From contig NZ_FWXD01000018.1 of assembly GCF_900176275.1 (NCBI RefSeq), positions 1 through 64,000 on the forward strand: a stretch of DNA of 64,000 nt, written 5' to 3'. Of the stretch, positions 32,351 to 47,300 are shown piece after piece. A model generated the notes under the pieces. That model was given only the letters and a program-made list of their open reading frames with translations, had not been told where the DNA came from and did no database searches. This stretch comes from Andreprevotia lacus DSM 23236 (GTDB lineage: Bacteria > Pseudomonadota > Gammaproteobacteria > Burkholderiales > Chitinibacteraceae). The first letter of the stretch is position 1. Each line of letters begins with the position of its first letter. The position numbers were made by a program, and so were the translations under genes.

Positions 32351-35300
32351 GTTATGTACCCAAACCCCAAGCGTGCCAACAAAATACGTATGAACGTCAG
32401 CAACTTCAAAATTGTAAGCAGTCGCCCGGTTCGGATCTACCTCGACCGCAATGACCTCGGCGCAGCCATGCTCAAGCAACACGATTTGATCGCCAGGCAA
32501 TAGATCTTTGGCTGCTCGCCAACGCTGCTCACGCACGAAGAACGGGTGTTCATTTGTTGAAGAAATCGTCTCCAAACTACCATCATGGCCGCGTAAGGTA
32601 ATGTTGACAATTATTTTGTCATCAATCACAAAAAGCTGCTTCACCGCCCTCCAGCTGGTCGCTCCCGTATGTTCGTTGCGTGCAGCAACAAAGTCACCGA
32701 CGGTGATTGTCTCGATCGGTTTTGATCCCAACTCTGTATGCACCAACGTGCCGGCGACAAAGCACTCGGTATAGTACAAAGATGACCGCTCCGTTTGTAC
32801 AGCAGTACTTGCCGTTCCTTGAAGCGACATCCCGCGAACCGGCCCACTATACTCCACCTCCGCCGCACGATACGTGAAGGACAATTCACCGCTCTTGTAG
32901 TTGCGGCTCAGTACAGACGGACCAATGCCATCCTCCGCCACAGTAGGCGTCTTCAGCAGGTTTGGCTTGGCGGCCATCGACATGGGTATCAGAGCATTGA
33001 TCGCCATATCCGTCTTGTCGCTTTGCGCAATCATCCACTGCCGGTTGAGCTCCGTCGCCCCGCGGGTAAGAACCCGTTGTGCCGTCCAGCGGTCCTGGCC
33101 ATACACGTTCTGCAATGAAGGCGGCAGGGCGTTGAACAGCTTGTATTCGTTGCCCCCCTTCCAGGTCTCAGTCAACGCATGCAGATTGTTTCTATTGAAC
33201 TCAGCCGAATCCTTCAATCTGGATGCAAATTCACGCGCATCCGTACTCCGGCCAGTATCGGCAGAGACAGCCTCCAGGTAGCTGCGCGTTTTTTGAAGGT
33301 CATTGATATTTGCAAACGCTTCATTCCAGGTTCTTGCACTGCTGGTTGCATCCAGCCCTCTCTTGACCGACTTTCCATATGAGTCATATGCGCCATATGT
33401 ATTTACCAGTTGTAGATCAAGATCCCCAACGCCGAGGAGATTCACATGGCTTCTTACAACATCAAAAACTGGATTCGTAGACGGCTGCAATTTATCCAGC
33501 ACATCACCCACATTCTTATATATTTCTCGAACAGCAGGCCCCAGTGTATTTCGAGAGAAAGACTCAGCACTATCTAAAAAATCATAAGCCATACCAACCG
33601 GGCCACGATTCTTGAGATAATTTACCCACCCATCGAATTTCTGATTAAGTCCATCCTCTACTTCCTTGAACTTCAATCCTCGGTTGTTCAGGGAAATCAT
33701 GCCTCCGCCCAGCTTGCTTAATTCACCTAGCTGAGCCGGAGAATAAGCATTCAAATCCCCTACTTGCAGGAGTTGGCCAATCTTCAAGAGAGGAGATCCG
33801 TATTGATTGTTCTTGATAGAATTATCTCTACGCATCATGACCATGGTTGCGCGCCAATCCGAACCACCAACCTCGCGCGCAAGCGCTTCAAGAGTGTCTC
33901 CTTTCTTGACAATGATAGAGCGCGGCTCTTTTTCTGCTGTAACGCCAGATGCCCCGAAGTGCCCAACCGAGGATAAGTCAAACTCCTCAGGCAGAAGACT
34001 ACCCTCCCAAGGGTTTTCATAACGCCGCCGCGAGTCATTCCCAATCCAATCGCTACCATCCGGAATGGCCTTGTCACTGTTCCAACGCCCTTTCATCTCA
34101 TCAAAGGAGTCGGAATAAGCTTTACCAACGCCCATCACGCTTGCCATATCATCAACTGGAACAAGCTGATTACGGTAGATATACGAGATGGACTGGGCTT
34201 GCTCCTGGCCTGCGGCCATCGCTTGCGTTCGTTTATCAATCCAAGGGTAGGCACCATCCGGTGCAGCAGGTGCATTCGATGCCTTGGCACCATACCAAAG
34301 GTCACGATAAATCCCATCTGGATCTGCAGCAACCGGCGATGTCTTCAGCTCGAATTCATTCTCCAGCGCCGTATTCAACGTCGCATCAAACACCTGCATC
34401 GGGTCAACCTTGCCGGTATTGACCAGCTGGCTGATCACGTTGCCGCCGATCCCCTTCAGGAAGCGCTGCGCGGTGCTCAGGCTGTTCGGATCACCAAATG
34501 CCCCGCCAGCAGCCCCCTGCAAGGCACCCGCCGCTACGCCGCGCCAGCTAAAGGAACTGATGCCGGCTGCCGACATCACCCCTTGGCTGATCACGCTGCT
34601 GGCGGCGCCGGTCAATGCGCCTGCGGCGACATTGCTCCATTGGAAGCCCTGGGTAGTCGCTACCGTCGCTGCTTCGGTAGCTGCGCCGGAGGCGGGGGTA
34701 AACATGCCCTTGATGGCATTCCCCAGCCCGGAACCACCAATACCAGCCGTCAAACCAGCACCAAGCGCGGCAATCCCTACCTGGCTCCACGAGAAGCTCT
34801 GGACATTGCCCATTGCCATGCCAACCCCTTGGCTGGCAATGCTCCCCACAGCGCCACCTATGGTTGCAGACAGCGCGGCCGTGGCTAGGCCACCGATTCC
34901 GGAAGCAATTGATCCACCCGCGATAGCCACCCCCAACTCCCCTCCTATCGCGGAGAACCCGGCAGACATGGTGGCACCAAACGTACCCAGACTTTGCCCC
35001 GCCAACAGCGTTGAAGCAGCCCCTGCGGTATAAATCGTCACCACCGCTGCCACCACCAGCATGATGACTTGGCCAAGCACCCCGCAACCATCATCATCCG
35101 CCTTCGGCACCGGCGCATTGGGCAAACTGGGGTTCACCTCACCCATTGCCTCGCCCGGGTTGTAGACCCGTTGCGTGGTGGCAGTGTGATGGATGTTGGT
35201 AACCTTGTTCGGCGTGCTCAATACCTGACCAGCACTCAGGGTTTCCTGGCCGGTTAGCCCGTTGGCTTCAGCCAATACGTACCACATACTGGCATCACCC

Positions 35301-38300
35301 CAAATCGCTTGGGCAATGCTTTGCAGGGTGTCACCGGTATTGACTATATAGCTGCCGCTGCTGTTGCCAGGGTAATCCGGGCTGATCGGCTCGTAGTTTT
35401 GGTCAAAGTCGGCCGAGGAAATCGGCTGCCAATCACGGTAGCGGGTGTCGTTGTTGCCCTGATTATTCAAGGCCTGCAGCGCGTCGGCATAGTCGTTGCG
35501 CGATGGGCCGTCATTGGCAACGTCGCCCACCCTCTTGCCGCCAACGTAGTAATACTGCCGCCAGCGGTACTGATTGCCGTTGATGTATTCATCGCGGCGC
35601 AGAATGAGGCCTTGTGCATCAAGCCGGTAAACGAAGTGGCGGTTGCCAATGCCGTTGTCGACCTTGTCGGCCACTTCAACATCGATCAGATGGCCGTTCA
35701 CGTCGTATTTGTATTTGGCTTCGCCGGGCTTCCAGCCCGACACATTCGGCTGTAGCCCGCTAACGGTGACCTTGCTTTGCTTGGCGCCATCCCATAACTC
35801 ATAGGCATAGGTGGTATCTACAATCGTGCTGGGACCGCTGTTGCCGGTTGAGACGGCGTGCGTACCAGCTAGCGTGCCGTTGGTTTGATAGTCGTAACGG
35901 GTATCGTTGGTGCTGGCCGTCGTACCGCTGGAAATCACCTTTAGGGTATTGATGCGGTTGTCACCCAGATAGGCGGTTTCGGTCGATTGCAAGACGCTTG
36001 TACCATTTTCCTTGTATTGCAAGGCCAAAGTCGTACGCCCGCCGGCATCGATGGTATTTGCGACACGTTTTGTGCCATTGATATTGACCTGAAGCAGGTA
36101 ACCATCGTTTGAATATGTGTACTGCTCCGTGTGGCCGTTCTCGCTGTCGGCACCATATCCGGCAGAGTAGTCGGCAGCAATACGGCGCCCTGCCAGGTCA
36201 TACGCCACGATGACACCCTCGGTGCCCTTGGTGATGGTGCCATTAACCAGGTTACCCTGGCTAACCAGAAAACGGTTCATGCTGTCGTAGGTGTACCAGA
36301 GGTCTTGGGTGCTATCGAGTACGCCATCAGCCGACTTGTAAGTAGTGTTCACCCGCCGCACGTTGCCATTCGCATCGTACTCATAGCGGATATCGGCACG
36401 CTGGTCGGCATTGAGCACGCGGCTGATGCGGTTTAGGGCGTCGTAGCTGATATTGGCACTTTGGTAGTACTCGCTCTGGCTGCCTGCCGGCACCAGATTG
36501 CGGTAGCCCTCAAAGGTACGATTACCTTCCCTGTCATAGGCATAATCGGTCTCGATCTTCATGGTGTTATCCGCGATCGATTTAATGTAGCCGTTGGCGT
36601 AATAGGTGTAGTCGATGTTCTGGCCGGTGGAGCTGGTTTGCTTGATTAGCCAACCCGCACGGTTGTACTGGTTGACGAAGTCATGCCCACCTTGATCCAC
36701 CCGGTGGGTGAGGTGGCCAAAAACATCCTGATCGTCAATCGAGGCGCGCGCATCTGCAGTGCCATAGCCAACGGTAGTGATCTTGCGATAACCACCGGTG
36801 GCCGCACCATTCAGGCCCTGAATGGTGTTGAGATAGTTGTACTGATAGTCGGTAACGATCTTGGCGCCGTTGATGGTACGCACCACGCGACCAGCAAAGT
36901 CGTAATAAGTTTTGCTGACATTGCCATTGGCATCGGTGGTCTGGATACGGCGACCAGCGGCGTCATACACGTAGCGTTCGTGCGGATCCTTCACCGGATC
37001 GGCATTCAGCTGGCTATATGGGCTGGCATCTCCAATGGCCTTGGGCGCGATGTCTCTTCGCAGCCGGAACACATCGCTGATCTGGCCAGTATTGTTGTAG
37101 TTGTAGAGCGTGGTGCTGACCTTGCTGCTATCAATCACCTCGGTGCGGGCACGCACTTGACCAAACTCGTCGTAGTCATTCTGCACCCAGCCCTTGTCAG
37201 CATGCAGTTCTTTCTCTACCAGCGCCTGGCCTTGGGCATCACGATAGCCATTGGTGAAGTAATAGATGGCATTGCCATTGGCGTCGATCATGCCAACTTG
37301 GCGACCAGCCAAGCTATACAGGTATGTCGTGGTCGGCGTCACTGGGGCGGTGGCGCCATTGCTCAGTTTATTGGTGACGGAAGGATCACGCCGTTCGATC
37401 AGTTGCCCCAGCACGTTGTACTTGAGGTTGCGCACATTACCCAAGCCATCAGTCTCGCTGATGATTTCGCCAAAAGCGTTGTAGGCTTGTGAGCGGGTGA
37501 TATTGAGATTACGCGTGGCGGTGAGTGAGTAGGTCCAGCGTTCTTCAACGTTGCCAGCCGGGCCACCGGTGCCAAGAATGAAGCTATCGCTACGGCGGCT
37601 CAGCACGTTGCCGCTGGCGTCAAGCAGATCGTAGAAATACTCGTAGCTGCGCCAGCCTTGCGCTGGTGCGAGCGTGGTGGCATCGAGCGTAAAGTAGCCG
37701 TTGTAGATGCCTAGCGTTTGGGTGGTAAACGGCTGGACGCTGGCCAGATCCTGATCGGAGGTGAGGCGGCCCGCATCGTCGGAGCCCTTGATACGATAGG
37801 ACAACCGTGCCGAAACGGCGTTTGGGTCATTGGCGGTGAAAGTGACTTTGGTGGGATCGCGAGTCAATTCACCCGCAACCAATACCTTCGCGTCGGCGCC
37901 CAGCGCAACCGTTGCTGTGCCCTTGGTAATCGGCGGATTACCGCCGATCGGCGATTGCGCAGCAAAAGTGACATCGTACCAGTAAGTTTTGGTCGGATCG
38001 GGCACCAACCGCGACACATCAAAGATATATGTGGTCGGCGCGTTAAAGTCCGCATGGCCGCCCTGCGCCCAGACATCGTATGTCCAGCTTAGGTTGGAAT
38101 TGGTCTGGCCATTGCTCTTGGCGGTGAAGGTAATCCTCATATTGGCAGGACTAGCCGAACCATTGCCAAAATACCCGTTAATGGTAAATTGGGACGGGAA
38201 TAACGTGTCGTTGTTCTTATAATCAGCCATTGGCATGTAGGCCAGCACATTGCGTCTACTGGTATCCAGCCTGCCAGCAATGTCATTCGTAATCACTGGC

Positions 38301-41300
38301 GAACTTGTGCTGCCGCCGGACGGAAGCGGCGTCTGCATATTGAAATAACTGATCAATTCGAAATCGAGTTCAATATCCTGTGAACTGCTGGCATTGCTAA
38401 ATCCCAGCGCAATCAATTTATCGGTCGTGAATTGGCTGGTGTCCACGGTAAACCAGCCTGGAATCACTTGGTTATTGACCATTTTTGGCTGTAAGATATT
38501 GTTGCCAGCTGCGTAAACGGACTCGGTACCACCGACAAAGGCCCAGTCGCCCATCGCCATGCGTTGCACCTGGCCATTGACGACGTTTTTCTGAATCGCC
38601 CGAACTTTCAACCAACTATAAGTCGTCGGCATGTTGCCCAAGCTGTCGCCTCTCCCCTGATCTACCAGATTGAGCAAGCCATTGCTATCCACATAGCTGA
38701 AACCATCCCCCCCCACCTTGGGCGCTTCCCCCAAAACAGGGGAGAAATAGCTGTTATCGCCAGCGCTGAGCATGGTGCCATTCAGGCGGGCCAATACCAT
38801 CTGGTTACCGGTGCCCCCAGGGGCCCCCAGACCAATATACTGGAATTCGTAGGCCACCCCTTCCTGCATGCCGGCACTGGCTGCAGTAAAGAGAAAGGTA
38901 TTGGTCAAAGCCAAATCTTTACTCAGGGTTAGTTGCTGATAACCCGTAGTGCTGCCCACCGGGCGGTAGCTAACGACCAGCGTCTTGACATCGCTATTGA
39001 TATTGCGCACCAAGAAACTACGTTGATAGTTGTCCGTTTTCATCTCAATAGAGTATGGCTGGACTGCCCCGCTTGGTCTTTGGGGAGCTTGTGTTGCCGA
39101 CTGCTTGGCCCCCCAGCCGGTAGGTGCCGCCAACACCAATTGGGATTGCGCCACCATGATTCTGTCGGTGGCCCGCTCCAAAAACATCTTGACCTTGATT
39201 CCCTTCACATTAGTCAGGTTAACCGGCACGTTGAACTTGGTATCTTGTGCTCCGGCATAGGCTTGGTACAAGGACTGGTCATTACTGTTCTGCACTTCCA
39301 GGATGTAACGATCTCCCCAGCCCTTCAAACTGACGGGGATATCCACCGAGACGTTGGTAATGTTGTAGCTTCCATACGCGAAAGACACCATGGTGTCCGG
39401 GCCGTTGCCGGTATAGTTTTCAATCACATTGCCGGAGGCCGCTACAGTTGCCGTCAATGTTTGTCCACCCGCCAATCCCGCCGAATAAACAACACCGGGG
39501 TTGGGCACGGCAATGCCCGGCTTGCTCGAACTGCTGCCAGGCTGCGTGACAGTCGGTTGCGTGGCGCTGCGGCGCATCAAGACACCATTTTTCAGGCTTG
39601 CCTCGCCAATGCTGACTGCATTGCCACTGCCATCAATGGCTTTGAACAGCATTTCATAGTTGCCACTCAGCACATCGCTGCGGCCAAAATTCGCCAGATC
39701 GCAGCTGAACCAGGTGCTGTTATCAGTACCAATCTTCACAACAGCAGGCTGGCCGGTTCCGGCCGTGCCCCATACATCATTGCTGCCTAACGGACGCAGC
39801 CAGACTTGTACCTGGGATGTGGTGGCCGGCTGGCCTGAGATCAGCAGCTGCGATTGCGCAGTAGCAGCCGTTGCTGCTGTCAATGCCGTGTAGAGCGTGC
39901 TCGACGGCGGCGAAAGATTTTCATCCCTGTCGTACTTGTAATTGGGCAAGGCAATTTGCGCGCTCGCGCTGCGCAATTGCCGCTGGCCATACATCATTTT
40001 GTAAATGCTGATGCTGTAGCCGTAATAAATACTACTCACCGAAACTTGGGTAGTCGTAGTGGACCCGCTAACCTGTTTGGTCGCGATAATGCGATTGGCA
40101 CTATCCTTAATCTCAATAACAAAGTCACCTGAGTCATAGCCCGGCGTGGCCGGTAGTGTCACATTCAGTGCGGCTGCTACAATTTGTGGCGGTTCAGCAG
40201 GATAAGGACGAAGCCCCCAAGTAATATTCTGAAGCACTGCTTGACCAGCCTGATTCGCGCTGGCTTTGAATAGCGAAATCTGGCCAGACTCTGGGATGAC
40301 GGCCTGAGCAGCTTGGGCCGATTTGGTCACTGTAATGGTAATTGGATTAGTTGGCGATAGATCCTGATTGACCGACAAATTGGCAGTCTGCAGCTGCGCC
40401 AGCACATCCGCCACAGTAAAGTCAGGCTGGTAAGTCTTGATCGCCTGATTTTTCTTGTCGTATTCGGTGATGGTCTTGGCAAACGAAGCGTATTGCGACA
40501 CGGTAGCGGTCGACACGTCTTCATTCCCCATACCAGCCTGGAAGCTGAGTGTGGCATTACCGTTGCCATCATAGATGTATTGCGTCACCACACCGGTGTT
40601 GCTGGTACCTGACACCATATGGCCCAATTGATCATACTTGGACCATTGCTGCCATGTGCCGAGGTTATCGGTAATGGTTGGCGCAACAATATCGCTGTCA
40701 TAGCGTGCCTTGCGGGTACGGCGCTGGGTAATTTCGCCAAAGGCGTTGTACAGCGTATCGGTGACCTGATCATATTGCGCGCTGCTGCCCGTCATCCGCT
40801 TGGACATGCGGCTGATCTCACGCCCCATCTGGTCGTAGTTGACGATAGTGACATCGGTAAACGCCTGGCCACTACTGGCAGCGTTGGCAGCAAATACCGA
40901 ACCGACATAGGTGAGATTACCCAAGCGATCATACTTATAGACCACAACGTTGTTGGCTGCGTCGATGGTTTTCGTGAGCTTGCCATTCGCCCAGAACTGC
41001 TGCTTGGTGCGATCATCGGTGCTGGAATTAGCCAATTGGGTTTCCGTCACCACATCGCCAAGACCATCGTAGGTATAGCGGGTACGCTCGGCGGTAGTGT
41101 CACCAGTGGCAAGCTTGCTACGGTAAACCCGTTTTTCAGTTACCCGCCCCAAAGTGTCATACACCATCTCATTGACATAGCCATCCGCATCAATCTGCCG
41201 GGTAACGTTGCCCAAGCCATCATAGAACAGACTGGTGATGGCTGTGCCAGTTCCACCAGTAACTTGCAAGTCACCCTGACCCATATAAACGTTGGAACCG

Positions 41301-44300
41301 TAAGGATTATTGCCAAGAGTCAGATTTGTATATTTCACATTACTAACGGTCTTGCGAATTACCCTCCCCATCGCGTCCAGATCAGAAATGGTAACGCGAT
41401 CATCGGCACTGACCGTGGGGGTTTGTTGCAGACCACGCTGCGGGTTGGCCAATTTGTTGGCATAGCGAATCTCGACAACCCGGTTCGGCAAGTACTGCCA
41501 AGCAGTCACATACCCCTCAGCATCCACCAGCTGAATCTGCCGGCCCAACCCATCGTAGTAGCGGTAAGTCGAATTGCCACGACGGTCGACCTCCTGCAGC
41601 AAATTACCAATGGCATCGAAATACTTGACGGTCTGCAGCGACCCGGTATTCAGCTGATAGGTGCCATTCGTCATGGCGCTATACACCACAGCCGTGGTGC
41701 GTTCGCTGCCCATGTGGCCGAGGGCATCGTAGGTATAAAATAACGTACGGTCTTTCATCCCATCCACCACCACAGTAGGTGGTGTCGCAGCGCCCACCGC
41801 CGGCATGCTGGTCAGCCTGTTGGCATAGGTGGTGGTATCCAGAACCAACGCGCCGCTGTCATAACGACGTATGGTACATACACCTTCCGGGCTCACCTGC
41901 ACCACGACACGGTTAGCCCTGTCATAGAAATTGAGCGTACGGTTGGGGTTGCTGATCTGGCCCGGCGCATTCTGGTCTTGCAAACCCACCTGAGTTTCCA
42001 CGACATTGCCACGATTGTCGTAAAAGGTTCGCTCCAGCATCTGGGCGTTTGTGGAGCCACCAGTTAGTGGATCGTAGGCTTCGAACGACTGGGACAGTTT
42101 GCTGATTTGCCGGCCTAATTTGTCGTAGCCGAACTCGGTGATGCGTTGTTCGGTTAGCCCAGCGGCTTCCACCGCCCGGATACGGTTGCCAAATACGTCA
42201 TACTGGTATTGATTTTTCACCACCTGCCCGCTGGCATTGGCAACCGGCAGTATGTCTTCAAGCCGATTACCGCGACGGTCATACCTGTAGCTAGCTGTGC
42301 CGCCGTTAGCATTGGTCGCCGTGGCTTGCTGACCAAACGCGTTGTAGCTATAGCGTTCCTGGACCAGAGCCGTGCTTTGATCAGCCCGAACCACGCTAGT
42401 GGCGCTGGCAACACGCTGATTACGCAGGTCATAGCTATCGTTGGAAACGAAATCCTTTCCATCGCTATTTATGAAGGCAGCCTGTGGCGTTTGGCCGCTC
42501 AAAACAATCTGGATGAACTGACCAGGAACAATCGTGCCTTGTACGCGATTCAGATACGTTGTCTTGCCCACCAGGTTGCCAAAAGCATCGTAGCGATAGT
42601 CAGTCAGGAAACCGGTCGGGGCGATATTTTGAATCACCTGACCCTTGGTGTCGTACACCTTGTAAGTCGTATTGCCAACAAAGTCGACCGATTTGATTAC
42701 ATTCCCAAAGGCGTCGTAATTGATCTGCGTCTGGTTGCTCAGTTGGTTCTTCACACCAGTCAGGCGGCCTAGTACGTCAAAGCTTTGAACTACGCTAAGG
42801 GCGGCTCGGATAACGAGATTACCGGTGACCTGTGCGGCAGAAGCCGCATAGCCACGGCTGGTACGCTCGACCTGTGCCCAGGCCGCATCCGAGGTGTAAA
42901 GCGCATAGTTGCGTGGATCAAGTATCGCCACGCGATTGCCCAGCGCATCCAACGTGTATTCGGTCACGCCAACCTCGGCCGTGCCATAGGCCGTGCTTCT
43001 CCGAATCAATCGACCCGCACGATCATAATCAAAATGCGTGACAACGCCATCGGCAGTGCCATCGGCATCAATCTGGTCGGTAACCAGGCCACGTGCATCG
43101 TAAACGTGACGAACCTGGATGCCGGCTTCGTTCACATCCGTGAGCTTACGGCCAGCACTGTCATAGGTAGCACGCTGTACCCGATCATTGGCGCCCGCTA
43201 CATTCGGCCGCAGCGCATCCAGATTGATCGGCAGCTTGTCGGTCGGGCTGAAGCCGCTGGCGAGCGCCTTGGCGGCATAACGCACCACGCTGGTCTGACG
43301 ACCTGCACTATCGAGCAGGTATTCGGTCAGGTAGCCTTCGGCATCGACACTGGCCACTTGGCGGCCAACGCTGTCATAGACGGAATAGCTGGTGCGATCA
43401 TTGGCAGCATCGGCAACGACGGCATTAGCGAGATTGGCTGCGCTACGGACCGCCGGCACCGTGATGGCTTTGGCATATTGGGTAACTGCGGCCAATTGGC
43501 CATAGCTGTTGTAGCGAGTCTGCGTGACATATCCCAGTGCATCGATGCGATAGATCTGCCGATCCAGCGCGTCATAAACCGCATAGCTGGTCTGATTGGC
43601 CGGATTGGCGGCATTAAGTAGCGCAACCAGATCGCTACGTGTTTGCCAGACCGCCGTGCTCGCCAGTGGCGTGGCATAGGCAATGCGTTGCACCACGTTA
43701 TTGTCACGGTCATAACGCTGCTCGACCACGTTGCCCAGCGCATCCACCGTCTGGGTCAGGCGGTTGTCCTGGTCGTAGGCGTAGCGAGTGATTTGCGCAG
43801 CAGGGTCCACAACACTGCCATTAGGCCCCGGATAGAGGCCTTGTAGCGTCGCCAGCACGTTGGCATCGTTGACGGTCGCTGGAATGGTGATGGGTTTGCT
43901 GTAGCGAATGTCGGCAATGCGGTTGCCTTGTGCGTCATAACGCACCTCACTGACGTCACCTAGCGCGTCGATGGTGTAATGCACCCGGCCATTGCCATCG
44001 TAGGTGAAGCGGGTGGCATTGTTGGCGGCATCGTAGCGTGCAGTCACCTGCCCTACCGCATCGTACTCATAACGCGTGGTTAGCTTGAGCCCGTTGGCGT
44101 CAGCAACTTCGGTCAGGCGACGGTTGAAGTTGTCATAGGTGTAGGTAGTAACACGCGGGGTGCTGCTGCCGGCCGCTTCGGTCAACTGAGTGATGTTGTC
44201 GGCGGCGTCGTACACATACTCGGTGCGCAACGCCAACGCGCCAGCCTTGGTCGAGCCATCCGGATTGGTAGCCGGGTCGATCGTGCTGGCCGTCACCCGA

Positions 44301-47300
44301 CCACGCTTGTCGAACTCGGTCTTGACCCATACGCCGTCCGGGCGCTTTTCCCAGATCTTTTGGCCGGTGCCGTCAAAGCGATACTCACTCGTGAGGTTCG
44401 CATTGCCTGGGTCAACCTGACGCGTCAGCACGCGACCGCTGGCATCGTAGCTGAAGCGGGTAATGACGCCATGCGCATTGGTCTCAATGACATTGCCCGC
44501 TTTGTCATAGCTGGTGGTCGAGACCAGATCGACTTCGTTGGCGCCATCCACCTCCGCGATGCGTTGACCATTACGATCATAAAGATAAGTCGTAATGTGA
44601 CCTTCACCATTGGTCACTTTGACGACTTCACCCTGCGCATTGCGCTGGGTGGTGACAGCCACGCCTTCCGGGGTGGTGACGCTGGCTTCGCGCGTGGTGC
44701 CGTTGTAGGCGTAGCGGGTGGTTTTGCCATTGCCGTCGGTGGTGGAGTACACCCGGCCCAGCATGTCGTAGCTGGTGTAACGGCTAGCGCCGGTGGGGTC
44801 AGTCACCTGGACGATGCGGCCATCGCCGTCATAGGCGGTGGTGGTGGTGCGGCCCAGCGCGTCGATCTGGGCGATCAGGCGGCCAAAGGTGTCATAGCGG
44901 TTCTCGGTGACGGTGCCGCTGACCCGGCTGAAGCGCAGGTGGCCCAATTTGTCGTATTCACGGGATTCTGCCCGCCAGCCACCATCCGTCGCCACCGCGC
45001 TTGCCGTCAAGGCCTCACCAAAGGCGTTGTAATCGACTGATCGAAGCGCCCCTACGGCATCCCGCTCGTTAGCAAGCAACCCCAGACTGTTATAGCTGAA
45101 TGCCTTGAATTGGTCCTTGCTGGCATCCTTGAGCGAAGCCAGTTGAGCATATGGGAAACTGGTAATCGCGCCTCCCGCCAAGCTCGTCACCAGTGAGCGA
45201 GCGAGCTTGTTGGCATAGCGAGCTGAGCTGGCCACCAATCCCAATGTATTGTAACTGGTTTCCTCAACCTCGCCATCATCATTGACGGTCAGGACGATGC
45301 GATCATTCGCATCGTAGTAATACACTGTCAGGCGACCACTCCCATCCCGCATCGTCGCCCGGCGACCCGCTGCATCGTAGGTATAGGTGATCTTGCCCGC
45401 TTCATTGCCACTGGCCACCGCCTCGCCATTCAGCTCGGCCGTCACATGACCTTGTGCGTCGTAGCGCCACTGTTGCGTGCGCTGGTCGGCAGTGCCCTGC
45501 GCCGTGACTTTTTGCGTGAGGTTGCCGGCGGCGTCGTAGCTGTAGGTGGTAATGCTGCTCTGCGGCTGGCGCTCTTCGCGGATCACCCGGTTCAGGTAGT
45601 CGAAGCTGCGGATCAGGGTCTGGTCTTCGCTGCTGCTGCTCGGCGTGGCAGCTGCGAGGGTCTGCGCATTGCGATCCTTCGCCGCCAAGGCATAGTGTAT
45701 TTCGTAAGTGGAGTTGCCGGCCTGGTCGTAGCGATACTCGGTCAGCGCGCCGGTGGGGTCGATCGTGCCGACCAGACGGCCACGGCCGTCGTAGATGTAG
45801 TTCGTGCTGATATCCGTCGCGCTGCTGGCCGGGCGCAGCGCAGTGAGATCACCGCTCTGGCGCAGTGCCGGGTCGGTGGCGGTGCCGTAACGTATGCTGG
45901 CGGTGCGCCAGCCTGCGGCATTGTATTTGTATTCGTTCAGTGCACCTTCGCCATCCAGCTCGGCTTGCAGCAAGCCATCGGCGCTATAGAAGTAACGCTG
46001 CTGGCGGTCGTGCGTGGCATCTGCCCCATAAGTGGCGGACTGACCGCGCACTGCAGCGTCACTGCCTTCGTTGCCCGCAACAATATTTGAGGTGACCGCG
46101 TAGGAGTTGATCGTTTTGGCATAGCGAATCACATCGGTACGCGCACCGCTACCATCGTAGCGATATTCAATGACGTTGCTGGTGCCGAGCGTAAGTTCAT
46201 CCAGCTCGAACGTCTGCTGCCCTGCGGCGTTGTAGAAGTAACGCACCACGCTGTCAGTACTGGTGCTGTTGCGCAGTGTTGCCAGTGCAACGCCAGCCGG
46301 GTTGGCAGCCAAGGTAGACAGATTACTGGTGGTCACCCGCAGGGTATAACGGGTCTTCTGGATCAGCAGTCCGTTCTTGTCATACACGAACTCTGTCAGC
46401 GCGCCATCAGGCGCGACCTCGCCGATCTTGCGACCTGCCGCGTCGTACAAATAGTAAGTGCTATCGCTGGCCGGGTCGGTACGCTGCACCAGGCGATTGA
46501 AGGCGTCATAGGTATAGCGGGTGGTGCCAAAGTCGCTGGCGCCCGCCTTCTGATTCTGGCTGATCAGATTGCCCAGCGCATCATAGCTGGACGTGAGTAC
46601 CAAGCCGTTGGCCTGGGTGACCTGAATCTGATGATTGATGTCATCGTAAACCGTGCTGGTGATAGCACCAACACCATTCGCATCATATTGCGTGCGGGTC
46701 AGTACACGCCCGAAACTGTCATAGGTAAACGCAGTGCTGTAGTCGTTGGCAATGCCGGGGGTATTCAACCCGCGCTGCTCGGTCTGCTGCTGCAAACGCC
46801 CCAGAGCATCATAGGCAAAGACCGTCTTGATCGGCGTTTGCGGCTGGCCGCTGCCATCCAGGCGCTCGTAGGAGGTGGTCGCAACCACCTCGCCAAAGCT
46901 GTCATAGTCGGTATCGGTGCGCATGACCGTGGTCGGGTCGCTGGCAACAGCCCAGGCGGCAAGGTCGCTCAGGCCAGCAGCAGCTGCGGTGTAATAGCTA
47001 CCGTTGTACTGCAACGTTTGCACACGCTGGCCACGATTATCGTAGCGATATTCGTTGACACGCCCTTCCGGCGAAATCTTGAAGCGCAGTTGGCCCAAAG
47101 CGTCGTAAACATAGCGGGTAGCGCGCGCACCGCCGGGGTCAGTCCCTGCCAGGCCATCGGTATCGAAGCCGGTAAATTCACGCCGCTCGATAACATGGCC
47201 GGCATTATCGAATACCTGCCGCACGGCGCGGCCAGTGGCATCAAGCTGATAAACCTGGTTGCCAAAGGCGTCATAAGCAAAACGGGTTACATTGCCCGCC

